Below are positions 25,582 through 36,700 of a stretch of DNA of 64,000 bases, piece by piece (the first letter of the stretch is position 1; every line of letters begins with the position of its first letter). A program made the translations under genes and the position numbers. The stretch comes from Typhlomys cinereus (taxonomy: Eukaryota > Chordata > Mammalia > Rodentia > Platacanthomyidae), in assembly GCA_023101885.1 (NCBI GenBank), contig JALPQD010000914.1, positions 286,698-350,697 on the forward strand. The letters are read 5' to 3'. The notes under the pieces are model-generated. The model was not told the DNA's origin. It searched no databases and was given only the letters and a program-made list of their open reading frames with translations.

Positions 25582-25918
25582 CTGTGGACAGCGGCTCACC
25601 CATCAGCCATGGACAGCGGCTCACCCATCAGCCGTGGACAGCGGCTCACCCATCAGCCGTGGACAGCGGCTCACCCATCAGCCGTGGACAGCGGCTCATC
25701 CCCACAGTTGTGGCCAGGGGCTCATCCCCTTAGCCGTGGACAGTGGGCTCATCCCCCTCAGCCGTGGACAGCGGCTCACCCCCTCAGCCGTGGACAGCAG
25801 CTCATCCCACAGCAGTGGACAGCGGCTCATCCCACAGCAGTGGACAGCGGCTCATCCCACAGCCGTGGACAGCAGCTCATCCCACAGCTGTGGACAGCAG
25901 CTCATCCCACAGCTGCAG
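25582..25918. repeat. 25-bp minisatellite, about 13 copies
   Basis: The unit is AGCGGCTCACCCATCAGCCG plus TGGAC, with later CATCCCACAG variants. Confidence 0.95.
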
Positions 25919-26574
25919 CAGGTCAGATTCATGGCCAGCCTGTCCCAGGTCACTACTTGTAAAGGTGCCACTTCAGGCTCCAGGCTCTCTGTGGGAGTCT
26001 CCGGACCCAGTGACACCCTGGGGGGTTAGGATGGGGGTCTAGTACCGGGCAGCATCACCTGGGCAGCAGTGTGCGGGACACCATGCTAGAGTGTGCCCTG
26101 GTCCCCAGGGACCACGGGCACCGCGCGGCTCACCCCGCCGCCCTCATTGCTGGGACAACGGGAGTCATCAGAACATCGGCGGGGCTCATGACAGCCCAGG
26201 GCGCTGTACCCCAACAATCCGGGGAGCCTGCCCAGCCTCAGACACTGCTGTTGCTGCTTGGAGAGCCACGAAGGTCACCAGGAAGGTTAGTCACGGTGAG
26301 AACTTAAGAGTTTCCGCGGGCTCCTGGATTAGAGTATGACATCAGACCCTGCTGTCACCCATGGTCACCTGCATACGCTGCGAGTCAGCCGGAGGTTAGG
26401 ATACCCAGGTCTCCAAGAGTTAGGCCCTGAGAAACCCCCAGAAAGGAGGGACGGCCCCTCTACATCCTTCCTATGCTCCTTTCCACATGCAAGTCCTCAG
26501 TCATCCTCCCTCGCCCATCACACCGGGTCTATATGGTGCTGGAGACCAACCCCAGGGCTTCCTGCAAGACAGCC
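25919..26574. other. unique sequence, no gene recognised
   Basis: Nothing supported. Confidence 0.6.
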
Positions 26575-26757
26575 ACGGGCCAGCCCTCCGCCGACCCAGC
26601 CACGGCCCAGCCCTCCACCGACCCAGCCACGGGCCAGCCCTCCGCCGGCCCAGCCACGGGCCAGCCCTCCGCCGGCCCAGCCACGGGCCAGCCCTCCGCC
26701 GGCCCAGCCACGGGCCAGCCCTCCGCCGACCCAGCCACGGGCCAGCCCTCCACCAAC
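26575..26757. repeat. 27-bp minisatellite, about 7 copies
   Basis: The unit core is CAGCCACGGGCCAGCCCTCC. It is divisible by three, so one plus frame reads a 9-residue PATGQPSAG repeat, mucin-like in appearance but without flanking gene structure. Confidence 0.95.
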
Positions 26758-27518
26758 AGGCCACCTGCCAGTCCTAACGCTGGCTTATGTGAACCTGACC
26801 CACAACCCCTTCATCACAGCCCTTAGGTATCTTCCTGTGCAGAAGTACCCAGAACCACTCAGAAACACATTCTGTACACCCTACCTTCTCCGCCCCCCAT
26901 GCTTCTGCAGAGACCCTTCTCTCAGCCAACCACCCCACCCCCAGGGCCCAGAGCAGCCAAGACCACCTCTGCTCCTGGCTCAGGGAGCAGAGAGAGGTCC
27001 TGGGAGCAGGGGTCCTGAGTTTAAGATCTGCTGTTTTCCTGGCAGAGCAGGACCTGACCCTCAGTGGCTGACCCCCTCCCCCCAGGCTCCCACAGATGTC
27101 CAGACACAAGTGTTGAGGCCCCCACGTGGTGGCACCCCAGGCCAGATCAGCAGCCGCCCTGGGAGTCTGTTACTAGGTGACTCATTGATGAACCCTGGAC
27201 ATGGGGTCACCTGTGAACAGGCACTGTGGACTGCCATAGAAACATCTAGAACAGAAACACAAGCTTGGCCTTCAGGAGTCAGAAGTGGCCTGTTCTGCCC
27301 ATCTGAGGAGAGAAAGGAATGAGAGGACTTTGGGGCGCCTCGCGGTCACAAGCCTCACTTACCTGCTGAAAGTCAGGAGTTCGGAGCGCCCTGAAGACCT
27401 CACTTCAGGGCATGATAGCGCCCAGCTAGAGGGTGAGCCTCAGAGCTCACCAGGCCTGCGCCTGCACCCTAAACCCTTCTAAGGCCTCAGTTTCACCACC
27501 TTTAAATGAGTGGGTATT
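26758..27518. other. unique GC-rich sequence, no gene recognised
   Basis: Nothing supported. Confidence 0.6.
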
Positions 27519-27730
27519 GGGCTGGAGAGATGGCTCAGGGGTTAATAATCTGCCTCCCAAGAAGAAGGTCCTGAGTTCGGATTCCAGGCCCACATAAAAA
27601 TGTCAGGTGAAAACAGCGGAGGCCTGCACTTCTGGTCCTGGTGGGCGGAGCCTGGGAAATCCCAGAGTGAACCAAGAAGGAGGTGGAAGCAACCCAGGAT
27701 GATTCCCAAAGTCACCCTTGGTCCTCTATG

Positions 27731-27777
<47 letters not shown>

Positions 27778-27785
27778 ACATGTCA
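27519..27785 (+). mobile_element. SINE subfamily 2, near full length
   Basis: The head is GGGCTGGAGAGATGGCTCAG, the B-box-like motif is GAGTTCGGATTCC, and the body includes CACATAAAAATGTCAGG and CTGGTCCTGGTGGGCGGAGC, followed by a (CA)n tail. Confidence 0.92.
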
Positions 27786-27804
27786 AAATGACTTGGCACC
27801 ACCA

Positions 27805-28160
27805 GGGTCAGGGGTATTTATAAAGTTAGGGATGACTTTTCCTCACTGGTTAGCTCCAGTTTCTGCAAACCTGATTGGAGCTTTTGGTCCCTGCATCTCA
27901 TTGGTCTGTTCATGGGGGGCTCAACCCAGTTGGCTTTGTGACCCATCTCCTGGTAGATTTTATCTGCAGTGGAAAACTGATCTCCAAATCCTTTCATAAA
28001 CAGAAGGCAGGAGAAGTTGGCGCCTTATCTCTGGGGAGGATTAGAACCAGTTCCTGCAGACTAGTAGGGTGTATACCTTCAGGATAATCCCAGGGCAGTG
28101 GAGAATGACCTTCAAAAGCTTTCCCAGCGTGGCCTTTCTACTCTGTCTAAGCCGCTCAGC
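27805..28160 (-). mobile_element. LTR-A-family U3 fragment, reverse orientation
   Basis: The segment from GGTATTTATAAAGTTAGGG to TTTCTACTCTGTCTAAGCC aligns with the U3 half of the LTR copies at 49006-49497 and 60542-61221. It is diverged and 3'-truncated. Confidence 0.65.
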
Positions 28161-28819
28161 AGAACTTTCTCTGTCACTCTGAGTGAACAGGTAGCTCAGA
28201 ACAGGCCTCGGAGCTCCCAGGGCCACAGGTTGCATGTGCTGGGCCTCAGTGCGACAGGAGAACAGCAGCCACCGGCGGGGTCCCCGAGTGGGCTCTCTGG
28301 CACAGCGCCAGTCCTGTCCTGCAGACCTTAGTGGCCCCACGTGCCCTCTGCCACTCACAGGCCACATGTCCCCAGCAAAATCTTGCTGTCAGAACGCAGG
28401 ACTGGCGTGGGGTCTCAGCATGCCAGCAAGCTGGGGTGTCTCGTCTTGCATCCCGACCCTCCGGGTCTGATGTGCCCTTCTGCAACAGAATCCCTGTCCC
28501 CTCAGCCTGAAGTGATGGGGAGCCTTTGCGAGGCTGGTTCTGAGCAGGGGCTTTTTAACTGGCTTCCCCAGTCCTGAGGGAGGCACGGGGGCGGAGCCCA
28601 CAGCTCAGAAACCTAACTGTGGAAAGGCGAGCCACACCCACTCCCAGGACTCCTCCTTCCCAGTGACCTTCGGGTGCCCTTGAGCATGAGGCTGAGATTC
28701 TTACTCTAGGTGGAGACACAGGAACAGAATGTCTTCATGCAACTGCGTCTTTCAAGTGCAAGTTCAATCAGTCACGGGCGGCTAAGGCAGGGAGAGGCAG
28801 GTAACAGGGAACGTGTCTG
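28161..28819. other. unique sequence, no gene recognised
   Basis: Nothing supported. Confidence 0.6.
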
Positions 28820-28970
28820 CAGCAATGAGGGGGAGTGTGCAAATGTGCACGCACAAGTGTGTGCATGTGTGCAAGCATGCATGCATGCGTGTGTGTGCAA
28901 GTGTGCATGCATACATATGTGCATGTGTGTGTGCAAGCATGCAAGTGTGTGTCAGAGGCACATCTCTGCT
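28820..28970. repeat. GTGCATG-rich microsatellite
   Basis: Tandem TGTGCAAG/TGCATG units. Confidence 0.9.
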
Positions 28971-30779
28971 TATTCATGCATGCATCCCTGTGCTGTGTTC
29001 ACATACACGTGTGTGCTCCTGCACGCATCTCCTCCCTTCTGCTCTAAGCACGCGGGCTTAGAGCCCGTCTGGCTCTTGCACACTCAGTCCTCAGCCAGGA
29101 ATCTTGGAGGAATCCCAGGGCTAGTCGTGCAGTTCCCAGCCTCTCCGCAGTTCCAGCTGCCTGGGAGCAGACACACTGAGAGACCCCCCGAAACCAGCCC
29201 GCACTGGGACCCCCAGCCTGATGGGACTCCCCTTCTCTAGCACCCGCCTACACCCAGAAGGTGGGAGCATTGTGAGGCACGGGTGGGGGAGCAGGTCCTC
29301 TCCTCAGCCCCCAACACTCCCTCCACACCTTCCTCCTAAGCTGAGAGTGTGAGTGGGGATGAGGGCTGCAGTCGCTGGGGCCCAGCCCACCCACGGGCAG
29401 CAGTATCCTGGCAAGACCTCTGACCTTGTGACCTCTACCCCAGGGTCAGTTCAGGCTGCTTGTTTAGTGACCTCTACCCTGGAGTCAGCTGGGGCTGCCC
29501 ATCAGGCCCTTCCCACCCCGCCTTCTCAGGGACCCCTGGGGAGGTGGCAGGAAGGAGGTTGCTCTGACGTCTGGCAGAGGCTTCCTGGGAAGAGGCCGGA
29601 ACCCCTGGGGCCCAGCTGGGCTCACGTCACCGAGCAGCAGGGCCAGCGCTGGCCTGCATTCAGCGACTCCTTCCAGACAGGCACATGACACCAGCACGTA
29701 AGATGATCGTTGTAAGGAACACCGGCCTCCACAGGGCCCTTTGCATCCCTGACTTGAGTTCCCTGCTGGTCACCGCTCCTGCTGGCCAGAGCGGTCTCTT
29801 GCAGCTCCACATCACGGCCCAGGGGGGTCCCAGAGCCAGGGCCTGCAGATGTGTGGGGATCCGTGAAAGTGACCTCTACACCCCGCCGTGTGCAAACCAA
29901 GGTCTTGTGTCTTGTGTCCAGGCAAGGCCTCTGCTGCCACCTGGTGGTTGTTCTGAGACATGCCGGAGGTGGGAAGACAGGAAGGAAGCAGGGGGGGATC
30001 TATGTCCCTGGTCACTTAGCCCACCTCCTCCAGTTAGTGTCCACGTGGGATCTGATACTCAGAGAGGCTGTCCAATTAGCTTCAGCCACACAGCAAGCCA
30101 CCGGCAGAACAGACAGGCACGCATCTTCCTCACAGCCTCCAGCCATGGAGGAGCTTCCCATGACGCCAAGATATCCTCCCAACCTAGGGGTCTACAGGCC
30201 TGGTGTAAGGCCAGGACCCCAGCCCAACTCTCACTAAAGGGGGATGCAGGGCGAGGAACTCAATTTCTAAGCCAGGATTTTCTCACCCAACCCCTGTGAC
30301 CCAAGTCACGTGCCGAGTGCCCTGCCGGCGTGTCTGCAGGCTGCCCATGAAGTCAGGACTGAACAGCTCGTGGGGACAAGGGGCTCGATTGTGGCTTATG
30401 ATCGTCCCGCTGTAGTTCTCACTCCCGCTTGGCAGGAGGGTCCACCCCAACATCTGGGGCCGAGGGAACTGACCACGCCGTATCCACAGGACGGCTGAGA
30501 GAGGGGCAACGTCCCCTTGGCAGGCAGCGTGTCTGCCCCAGGATGCTGAAGGCTGCCAACTCACTAACCAGTTCCCTCTGTTTTACTCATCTCCCCAGGG
30601 AACAGTCCGCCCGCCATGCCTGGGCCCTTCCCGTCAATCAATCTCCCGCAGGCTTGCTCACGCCTCAACGCGGCTACCGTTTCTTTGCAAACGTGCCTGG
30701 AGCTCCAGCCTTTAATTGCCAAGTCGACACCTGCAGCTACCACACTCATAATGACTTTCCTGCTGTTGCCAAAGCTGAT
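28971..30779. other. unique GC-rich sequence, no gene recognised
   Basis: Open frames of up to 204 codons on the plus strand have no recognisable content. Confidence 0.55.
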
Positions 30780-31025
30780 GTGACATCACTACCATGGTGG
30801 AGAAGATGGTGACGGTGACGTCATCAAGGTGCTGTTGCTGGTGATGGCGTCATCACAGTCGTGATGGTGATGACAGTGGTGATGGTGAGGCTGATGATAG
30901 TGATGACATCATGGTCGTGACGGTGACTGTGGTGGTAACATCATGGTGATGGTGACGGTGGGGATGGTGACAGCGGATGACGCCGTGGGCAGTGAGGGCT
31001 GTGATGACGTCATGGTGGTGGCGGT
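30780..31025. repeat. degenerate (GATGGTGA)n array with embedded CRE sites
   Basis: GATGGTGATG-type units. Perfect palindromic CRE TGACGTCA occurs at 30816-30823 and 31005-31012, with near-matches between. It lies 2.1-2.4 kb past the CRYAA 3' end. Confidence 0.85.
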
Positions 31026-32139
31026 GAGGACACTGGCCTGCTACTCAAGGACAAGCCAGGTTCCAGGAGGGCCGCAGGGATCGTGGGCCCCAGAGCCATC
31101 CTGAGCCAGGAGACAGGGTGCCAACTTAGAGAGCTAGGCACCCAGCTGAGCCTGGCGAGAGGACCTCACCCCGAGCTGCCCCGCTTAGGAGGCGGCTGCT
31201 GGAGTTCTGGCATCTCCCCATCTGTCTGACCTCACGGAGCGCCAGGCAGGACTGTAGAGCAGGTAGCATCCGTCTCTGCCCCCAACCCAGCCCCCCACTC
31301 TGGCTCAGAGGCTATGATGGGCCCAGAATGTATGTGCAAAGCCTTGCCGGGGTCCTCAGGTTTCAGATTGGGGGATGTTGGTCAATCTGCCCCCTCCTTG
31401 TGTCCTACGGAGGACAGAGCAGGCTCTGGCTGTCTGGGGTTGTCCGAGGACCACCTCTTCCTGAGCTCACTCTGGGAACCTAGAGGGCAGATCCAGAACC
31501 AAGAGCAGCCAGGCCACAGGGGCTAAGCCACGTGACAGACCACGGAGGAAGAGCGACCAGAGGAGGGGGTGGGAGTGGCCAGCACACTTGGCAATGCCCT
31601 AGGGGGCAACTGGTCAACCTCCAGGTGATGCATTCAGGGTTGGCCCCACGTGGCAAAGATGGGAGAGACCAAGAAGAAAGGGACTTGGGTGGCCCGTGGC
31701 TCATGAACCGTGAGACTGGCCCAGGTGAGACTTCGTGGTCAGGAAGCTCTGGCCTGACACAGGGAGGGAGGGGCAGCTGATGGCCTGGACGGAGTCAAGC
31801 CCACCGTACTGGAGCTCAGTCAGCGCGGCCCCTGCTAGGACAGCGTCCAGCAGACCCCCATGTCTCCAAGGTTTGCCGGCTCCTTAAGATGATAGTCGAC
31901 TCCCCGCCCACGGGACGTCTCTGTGCTGACCGTGGAGTCACCTGGAAGGCCGGGCAGGGAGGACTGTTCCCAGAAGACCCCTTGGTGAGGAGGCAGGCTG
32001 TCAGCTGCCCTGTCTCAGGGCCTCTGTGGGGGTCCCAAGTGGACTTTCATTGCCCAGAGTCCCAGGACACTTCAGATGGAGATGGCCTCTCTGGCCCAAG
32101 CTAAGGAACACAGATGGAAGGAGAAGGCGGGATAACAAG
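31026..32139. other. unique GC-rich sequence, no gene recognised
   Basis: Nothing supported. Confidence 0.6.
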
Positions 32140-32495
32140 AAGAGGTTGTATGAGTGATGTGATGTGTGGGGTACGGGGTGGTGTGTGTGTGATGTGTGCT
32201 AGGTGCTGCGTATGGTTTTTGAGGTGGGTGTTGTGTGTGGTATACAATGCGTAGTGTATTGTGTACAATTAGCAGTGTGTGTAGTGTGTGATATGCACTA
32301 TGTATGGGCGTGTGATGTGCGTGTAAGCAGTGTCTATGCTGTGTAATGTGTGTGATACACAGTGTATTGTGTGTGATGAGCAGTGTGCAGTGCACGTGAT
32401 GTGTGTGATGTGTGGTGTGCACATCTGTGGTGTGTGCATGTGTATGGTATGCACTGTGGTGGTTGTCATATGTGTGGTGCCGTGTGTGCAGGGCC
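32140..32495. repeat. (TG)n-rich compound microsatellite
   Basis: GTGTGATGTGTG-type repeats over about 350 bp. Confidence 0.95.
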
Positions 32496-33165
32496 TCCTG
32501 GGCACACCACCCTATGGGCCCACGTGTCCTTGGTGCTGCTCTTAAGGGCTTCCTGACTGCTCTCGTGCTCCCGGGAGAGTCCTCCCCGCCATGGGGGTCT
32601 GAGATGCTCCCCAGCTGTGCCCGAGGCAGAAGAGCTCGGCACACGAGCCTGGTTCATTTCCCATCCTCTGTGTTGTTGACGGGGGACCCCGGCCAGGTGA
32701 GCTGGCACTGGGGGGAGAGCCTCGCATGCGTGGCTCACCCTGACACAGCCTTTGTCTTGCTCCTGACAGAACACAGCAGGAGAAACTAAAACTTAGCCTG
32801 AGACCCTGTGGCCTTCTGTCTCTCCTGTCCTGCCCAAGTGGGTGTGGCAAGCTGGCCAGTCCAATCACAGGGTCCACACTACACTTCCATCTCTCAGGGG
32901 ACAGGGAGTCAGAGGCTGCTGTGGGGTAGGGGCCTCTGGACGCTGGGCCCAGGTCACTGGAAGCCACGAGGTCCTTGGGTCTGTTCCAAGAAGTGGGGAG
33001 GGGGCCTCCGGCCAGGCCCGGATGCAGGCTGCGCAGCAAGTTAGAGTGTCTCCTAGGCTTAGGAGACAGGATGGGGTGCCAGAGACCATCTCGAGGATGC
33101 CCACTGCGCCCTGCCGGGTCCTGCGCCCCTGCACAGGAGGGAAAAGCACAGGAGGCCACACTGCA
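32496..33165. other. 3' flank of CRYAA, no second gene recognised
   Basis: Unique sequence containing one copy of the duplicated segment (32783-32900). Confidence 0.55.
32783..32900. repeat. copy 1 of a ~115-bp duplicated segment (3' of CRYAA)
   Basis: It begins AACTAAAACTTAGCCTGAG and contains TGGCAAGCTGGCCAGTCCAA. It is a direct-repeat partner of 34397-34512, diverged with small indels. Confidence 0.75.
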
Positions 33166-33561
33166 GCTGCTCAGTCACCTGTTTATTGTCTCCCGGGGGC
33201 TGCTGGAGTGCCCCAGCGGATCTACACGGAGGAAGGCTGTGGGAGGGTGGCTGCGAGGGGCAGGCTGCCGGCAGGCAAGGAGACTGCCCAGGGCGCAGCA
33301 AGGGGTGTTCTCGGGTGGGTCCCCTGCCCCACCCTGCCCTTGGAGCAGCTGTGTTCTGGAAGGCTCAGTCTGTCACTATGCCCGCCGGCCAGCTGGTGTT
33401 GGGCTGCAGCAGCTCAGGAGGGACCCGGAGCGGAGCTCGAGGAGAAGAGGAGAAGAAGAGGAAGGAAGGAGGGAGGGAGGGAGGGAGGGAGGGAGGGAGG
33501 GAGGCGGAGCCGTGGAGGTGGTCCCGGGCTTGATGGGCCAGGGGCCGCGAGGCCAGGCTGC
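33166..33561 (-). other. CRYAA: CRYAA 3' untranslated region
   Basis: About 395 nt run from the stop codon to the expected cleavage site. It contains a CCTCCC-type tract (33464-33504) generated by a (GGGA)n repeat on the plus strand. The length is similar to other mammalian alphaA mRNAs. Confidence 0.8.
33182..33187 (-). terminator. CRYAA: CRYAA polyadenylation signal
   Basis: AATAAA occurs on the minus strand within GACAATAAACAGG, about 375 nt past the stop codon. Cleavage is expected near 33165. Confidence 0.85.
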
Positions 33562-33771
33562 TTAGGATGAGGACACTGAGCTGGGCTTCTCCTCCCTCGC
33601 CACGGCAATGGCCTGCTCACTGTGGCCAGCCTCCAGGCCAGACGGGACCTTGGGGCCAGAGAAAGTCAGCATGCCATCCGCAGACAGCGAGCAGGACAGG
33701 GCGGACTGGTCCACGCCGGGAGGCAGGCGGTAGCGACGGTGGAACTCGCGGGAGATGTAGCCGTGGTCGTC
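33562..33771 (-). CDS. CRYAA: CRYAA exon 3 coding part, residues 105-173 and stop
   Basis: A 210-nt segment runs from [10 protein letters not shown] to the TAA at 33564-33562, after the acceptor CCCCAG. It holds the rest of the alpha-crystallin domain (Arg112, Arg116 and Arg117 intact) and the flexible C-terminal extension, which ends [10 protein letters not shown]. The known cAMP-dependent phosphorylation site, Ser122, is proline here ([10 protein letters not shown]). The extension motif is I-A-V instead of I-P-V. Nine of 69 residues differ from remembered mouse. Confidence 0.97.
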   Translation of the reverse strand, partial: DDHGYISREFHRRYRLPPGVDQSALSCSLSADGMLTFSGPKVPSGLEAGHSEQAIAVAREEKPSSVSSS

Positions 33772-36700
33772 CTGGGGACAGCAAAGAAGGGCATGGTGGG
33801 GGCGATGGGCAGAGTGGCCGCTCCCCCACGCTGGAGAAGGACCCTCTCAGAACCCACAAAATGGCCAGACTTCAGGTGTTCTCACGGGGCTCAAAGGTCA
33901 GCGCCAGGCCCCCCCACCCTGTGATCTCTGTAGAGCGTCCAGAACTCTGGCGAGTGCCAAGCATGGAGACCGGACAGGCTCAGACCCCTGGTCTGTGGTG
34001 TCCACCGCCCCCTTGAGGTCTCCGCTGGGGCCTGGCGCACAACCGGCCGAATCCTGGTGTTCCTGGCCTGGCGCTCGGCCTGACTTCCCCTCCCCGTGAC
34101 CCTCGGGAACAGGTCAGAAAGCCCTTGGGACGGCCTTCTGACAGTCCTTCTGGACGCCCCTTGGGACGCTCTGAGCGCCGACTGGACCCATTCCTCCTCC
34201 TCTAAAGGGAAATAGGGAGGGGTGCTCCCAGCCTCCAGAGGCAGGACAGCGCCCTGTGAGCCGGCTCATCCACCGCCCTCTTCTGGGGACAGAGGAGCCT
34301 GGTGGGCTGGGACCTGAGCGAGCCCCTCCCTTGAGTCCCTGGCCCACTCTGACCCCGCCTTTCTCTGGCCCTTGACAGACGCTCTGCCCAAAGGGACTAA
34401 AACTTAAGCTGAGACCCTTTTGCCCTCGTGTCCCTCTCTGTCTACCCCCTGCCATGCGGGCGTGGCAAGCCTGCCAGTCCATCACACTTTCCACACTGCA
34501 CTTCCACTCTGTCCGCGCAGGCTACTCAGAGTCGGGACTAACGCTGGGGATCCTCCCGCCACAGACCACAGGGGCTTCCAGTGAGGGCAGCACGCAGCAG
34601 CGGGGACGCTGTCTCACATGGACCTTGTCGTGGGACTCAGTGGGGGGGGACCTCATGTGTCAGGCTAAGGCTAGCGTGCACGCACACAACGTCACACACA
34701 CTCATGCAACGCACACACACGTGTGTACACACACACCCTCACTCTCATACACACACACTCACACACACACTCACACACTCACTTCCAGTGCTGAGGGCTG
34801 TCCTGGTGTTTGCAGCAGTTGTAAACTATTGACTATCCCAGGCTGGAGAAGGACACCCTGAAGTCCCCTTTCTAACCCCCCACAACCCAGGCTTCCAGAA
34901 GATGCAGGCAGAGCACTTCCCAAGGCAGGACCCCAGACTGTGTCCTGGACCCAAATCACCCTGTTCTAGGGCAGAAGGACTGAGACCCATGGGCCTGGGA
35001 GGGGCGGGCCAAGTGCAAGGAGACACAGCTACTCTGGGAAAGGGCAGCCGAACCAAGGCTGCCCCACACCTCTCTCCAGGGAGCAGGCCGTGCAGGGGTG
35101 CGTCCTGCCCCCCACACTTCCCTCCAGGGAGCAGGCCGTGCAGGGGTGCGTCCTGGCCCCACACCTCCCTCCAGGACACAGGCCATGCAGGGGTGCGGCC
35201 TGCCCCCCACACCTCCCTCCAGGGAGCAGGCCGTGCAGGGGTGCGTCCTGGCCCCCACACCTCCCTCCAGGGAGCAGGCCGTGCAGGGGTGCGTCCTGGC
35301 CCCCACACCTCCCTCCAGGGAGCAGGCCGTGCAGGGGTGCAGCCTGAGCTCACCTGCCTCTCCTCGCGCTTGCCGTGAATCTCCACGAAGTCCTCCAGCA
35401 CCTTTACGGTGAGATCCTCGGGGGAGAAGTGCTTCACATCCAGAAAGATGACGAACTTGTCCCGGTCAGATCGGACCTGAAACCCACAGCCTCATGTGGA
35501 CCTCCCCCGAAGACCACCTGCTCCAGGGACAGAGGGTGGGGCCGAGGAGGGGGCCAGCCAGCTGAGCAGCAGGTCCTACCGCCGGTGGACCCGGGCGTGC
35601 TGGGGCTGGATCTGTATCTCTGGACCCAGGGGTGACTTGGCTGATCCCCGGGCCCCGGGAACGACTGTGCTCATTCACTGGTGGTGCGGTCCACTGCGGG
35701 CCGGGCAGCTGGGTAACTGGGTAGAGCTCAGATGGTGCGGTGACTAGCTACAGGCCAGGGGTGGTTAGGTGCTTCATCAGGTCGGGGTGGCTGGTCCGCG
35801 GTGACTTGGTAGTGGGCTCTGAGCTGGCGGCAGGCACCTGGGCCTCAGCTGCTCCTCTTGCCCGGGAGCCGCCCACGGCTGCAGTGCAAACCCTTCCACG
35901 GCCCCTCCCCCCTTCGCCTGGCTCAGAGCCTGCTTTGGGGCTACTTGCTCCCGGGGTGTTGGCAGATGGTTTCAGGGCGCCTCCTGCTTTGGAGACAGAA
36001 GCTAGTTTAGCTCCTCCAGAGATGTGGGGGCTTCTCGGCAGCTTCACCAGCCTGCAGGGGGCTCCTGCTCCTGCAGTAAAGAAGCCCCTTCTCTCTGGGC
36101 CTCAGGGCCTCACACCCCACCGTGCCCAGCAGGGGAAACACCTGCAGCGGACCAGGCTGCGGGCGGCCTTTGCCGTGAGACTTGCCTTGATAGGGTTGTT
36201 CTTGGGGTTTCCGGCATGTGGTTGGTGAATTACAAACCACATATGGGTCATGAGCTGATGGGAGGAAAAGACGGCAGCTCAGCTTTCTCCTCCTCTTCCT
36301 CCTCCTCTTTCTCTTTGTCTTCCTCCTCCTCCTCCTCTTCCTCTTCATCTTCCTCCTCCTTGTCCTCCTCCTCTTCCTCCTTTCCCTCTACCTCTTCCTC
36401 TTCTTCCTTTTCCTCTACCTCCTCCTATTCCTCCTCCTCCTTCTCTTCCTCCTCTTCCCCTTCCTCTTCTTCTTCCTCTTCCTCTTCCTCTTCCTCTACC
36501 TCCTCCTTCTCCTCCTCCTCCCCCTCTTTCAACACCTTCCCCAGCAATGTGGCGCTCCTACCCAGCCTCTACAGGTGATAAGGCTGGGGGAGGGGAGAGG
36601 CGAGCACGGGGCAGAGGGGTCCTCAGGATGCACCGGTGCCCTCTGCCAAGGCGGGGGACTCCTTCTAACCAGCTGGAGAGGCCGGCTCTGCTCTCGCTCA

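Noticed and set aside
26473..26826. Mucin-like 9-residue tandem repeat frame (PATGQPSAG)
   Set aside because: The 27-bp unit preserves frame, but there is no signal peptide, splice structure or recognised flanking domain, and similar minisatellites with units not divisible by three lie nearby.
34826..35353. Read-through of CRYAA exon 2 into a 203-residue frame
   Set aside because: The extra residues are the intronic 48-bp minisatellite beyond a perfect GTGAGC donor, and exon 3 completes the known protein.
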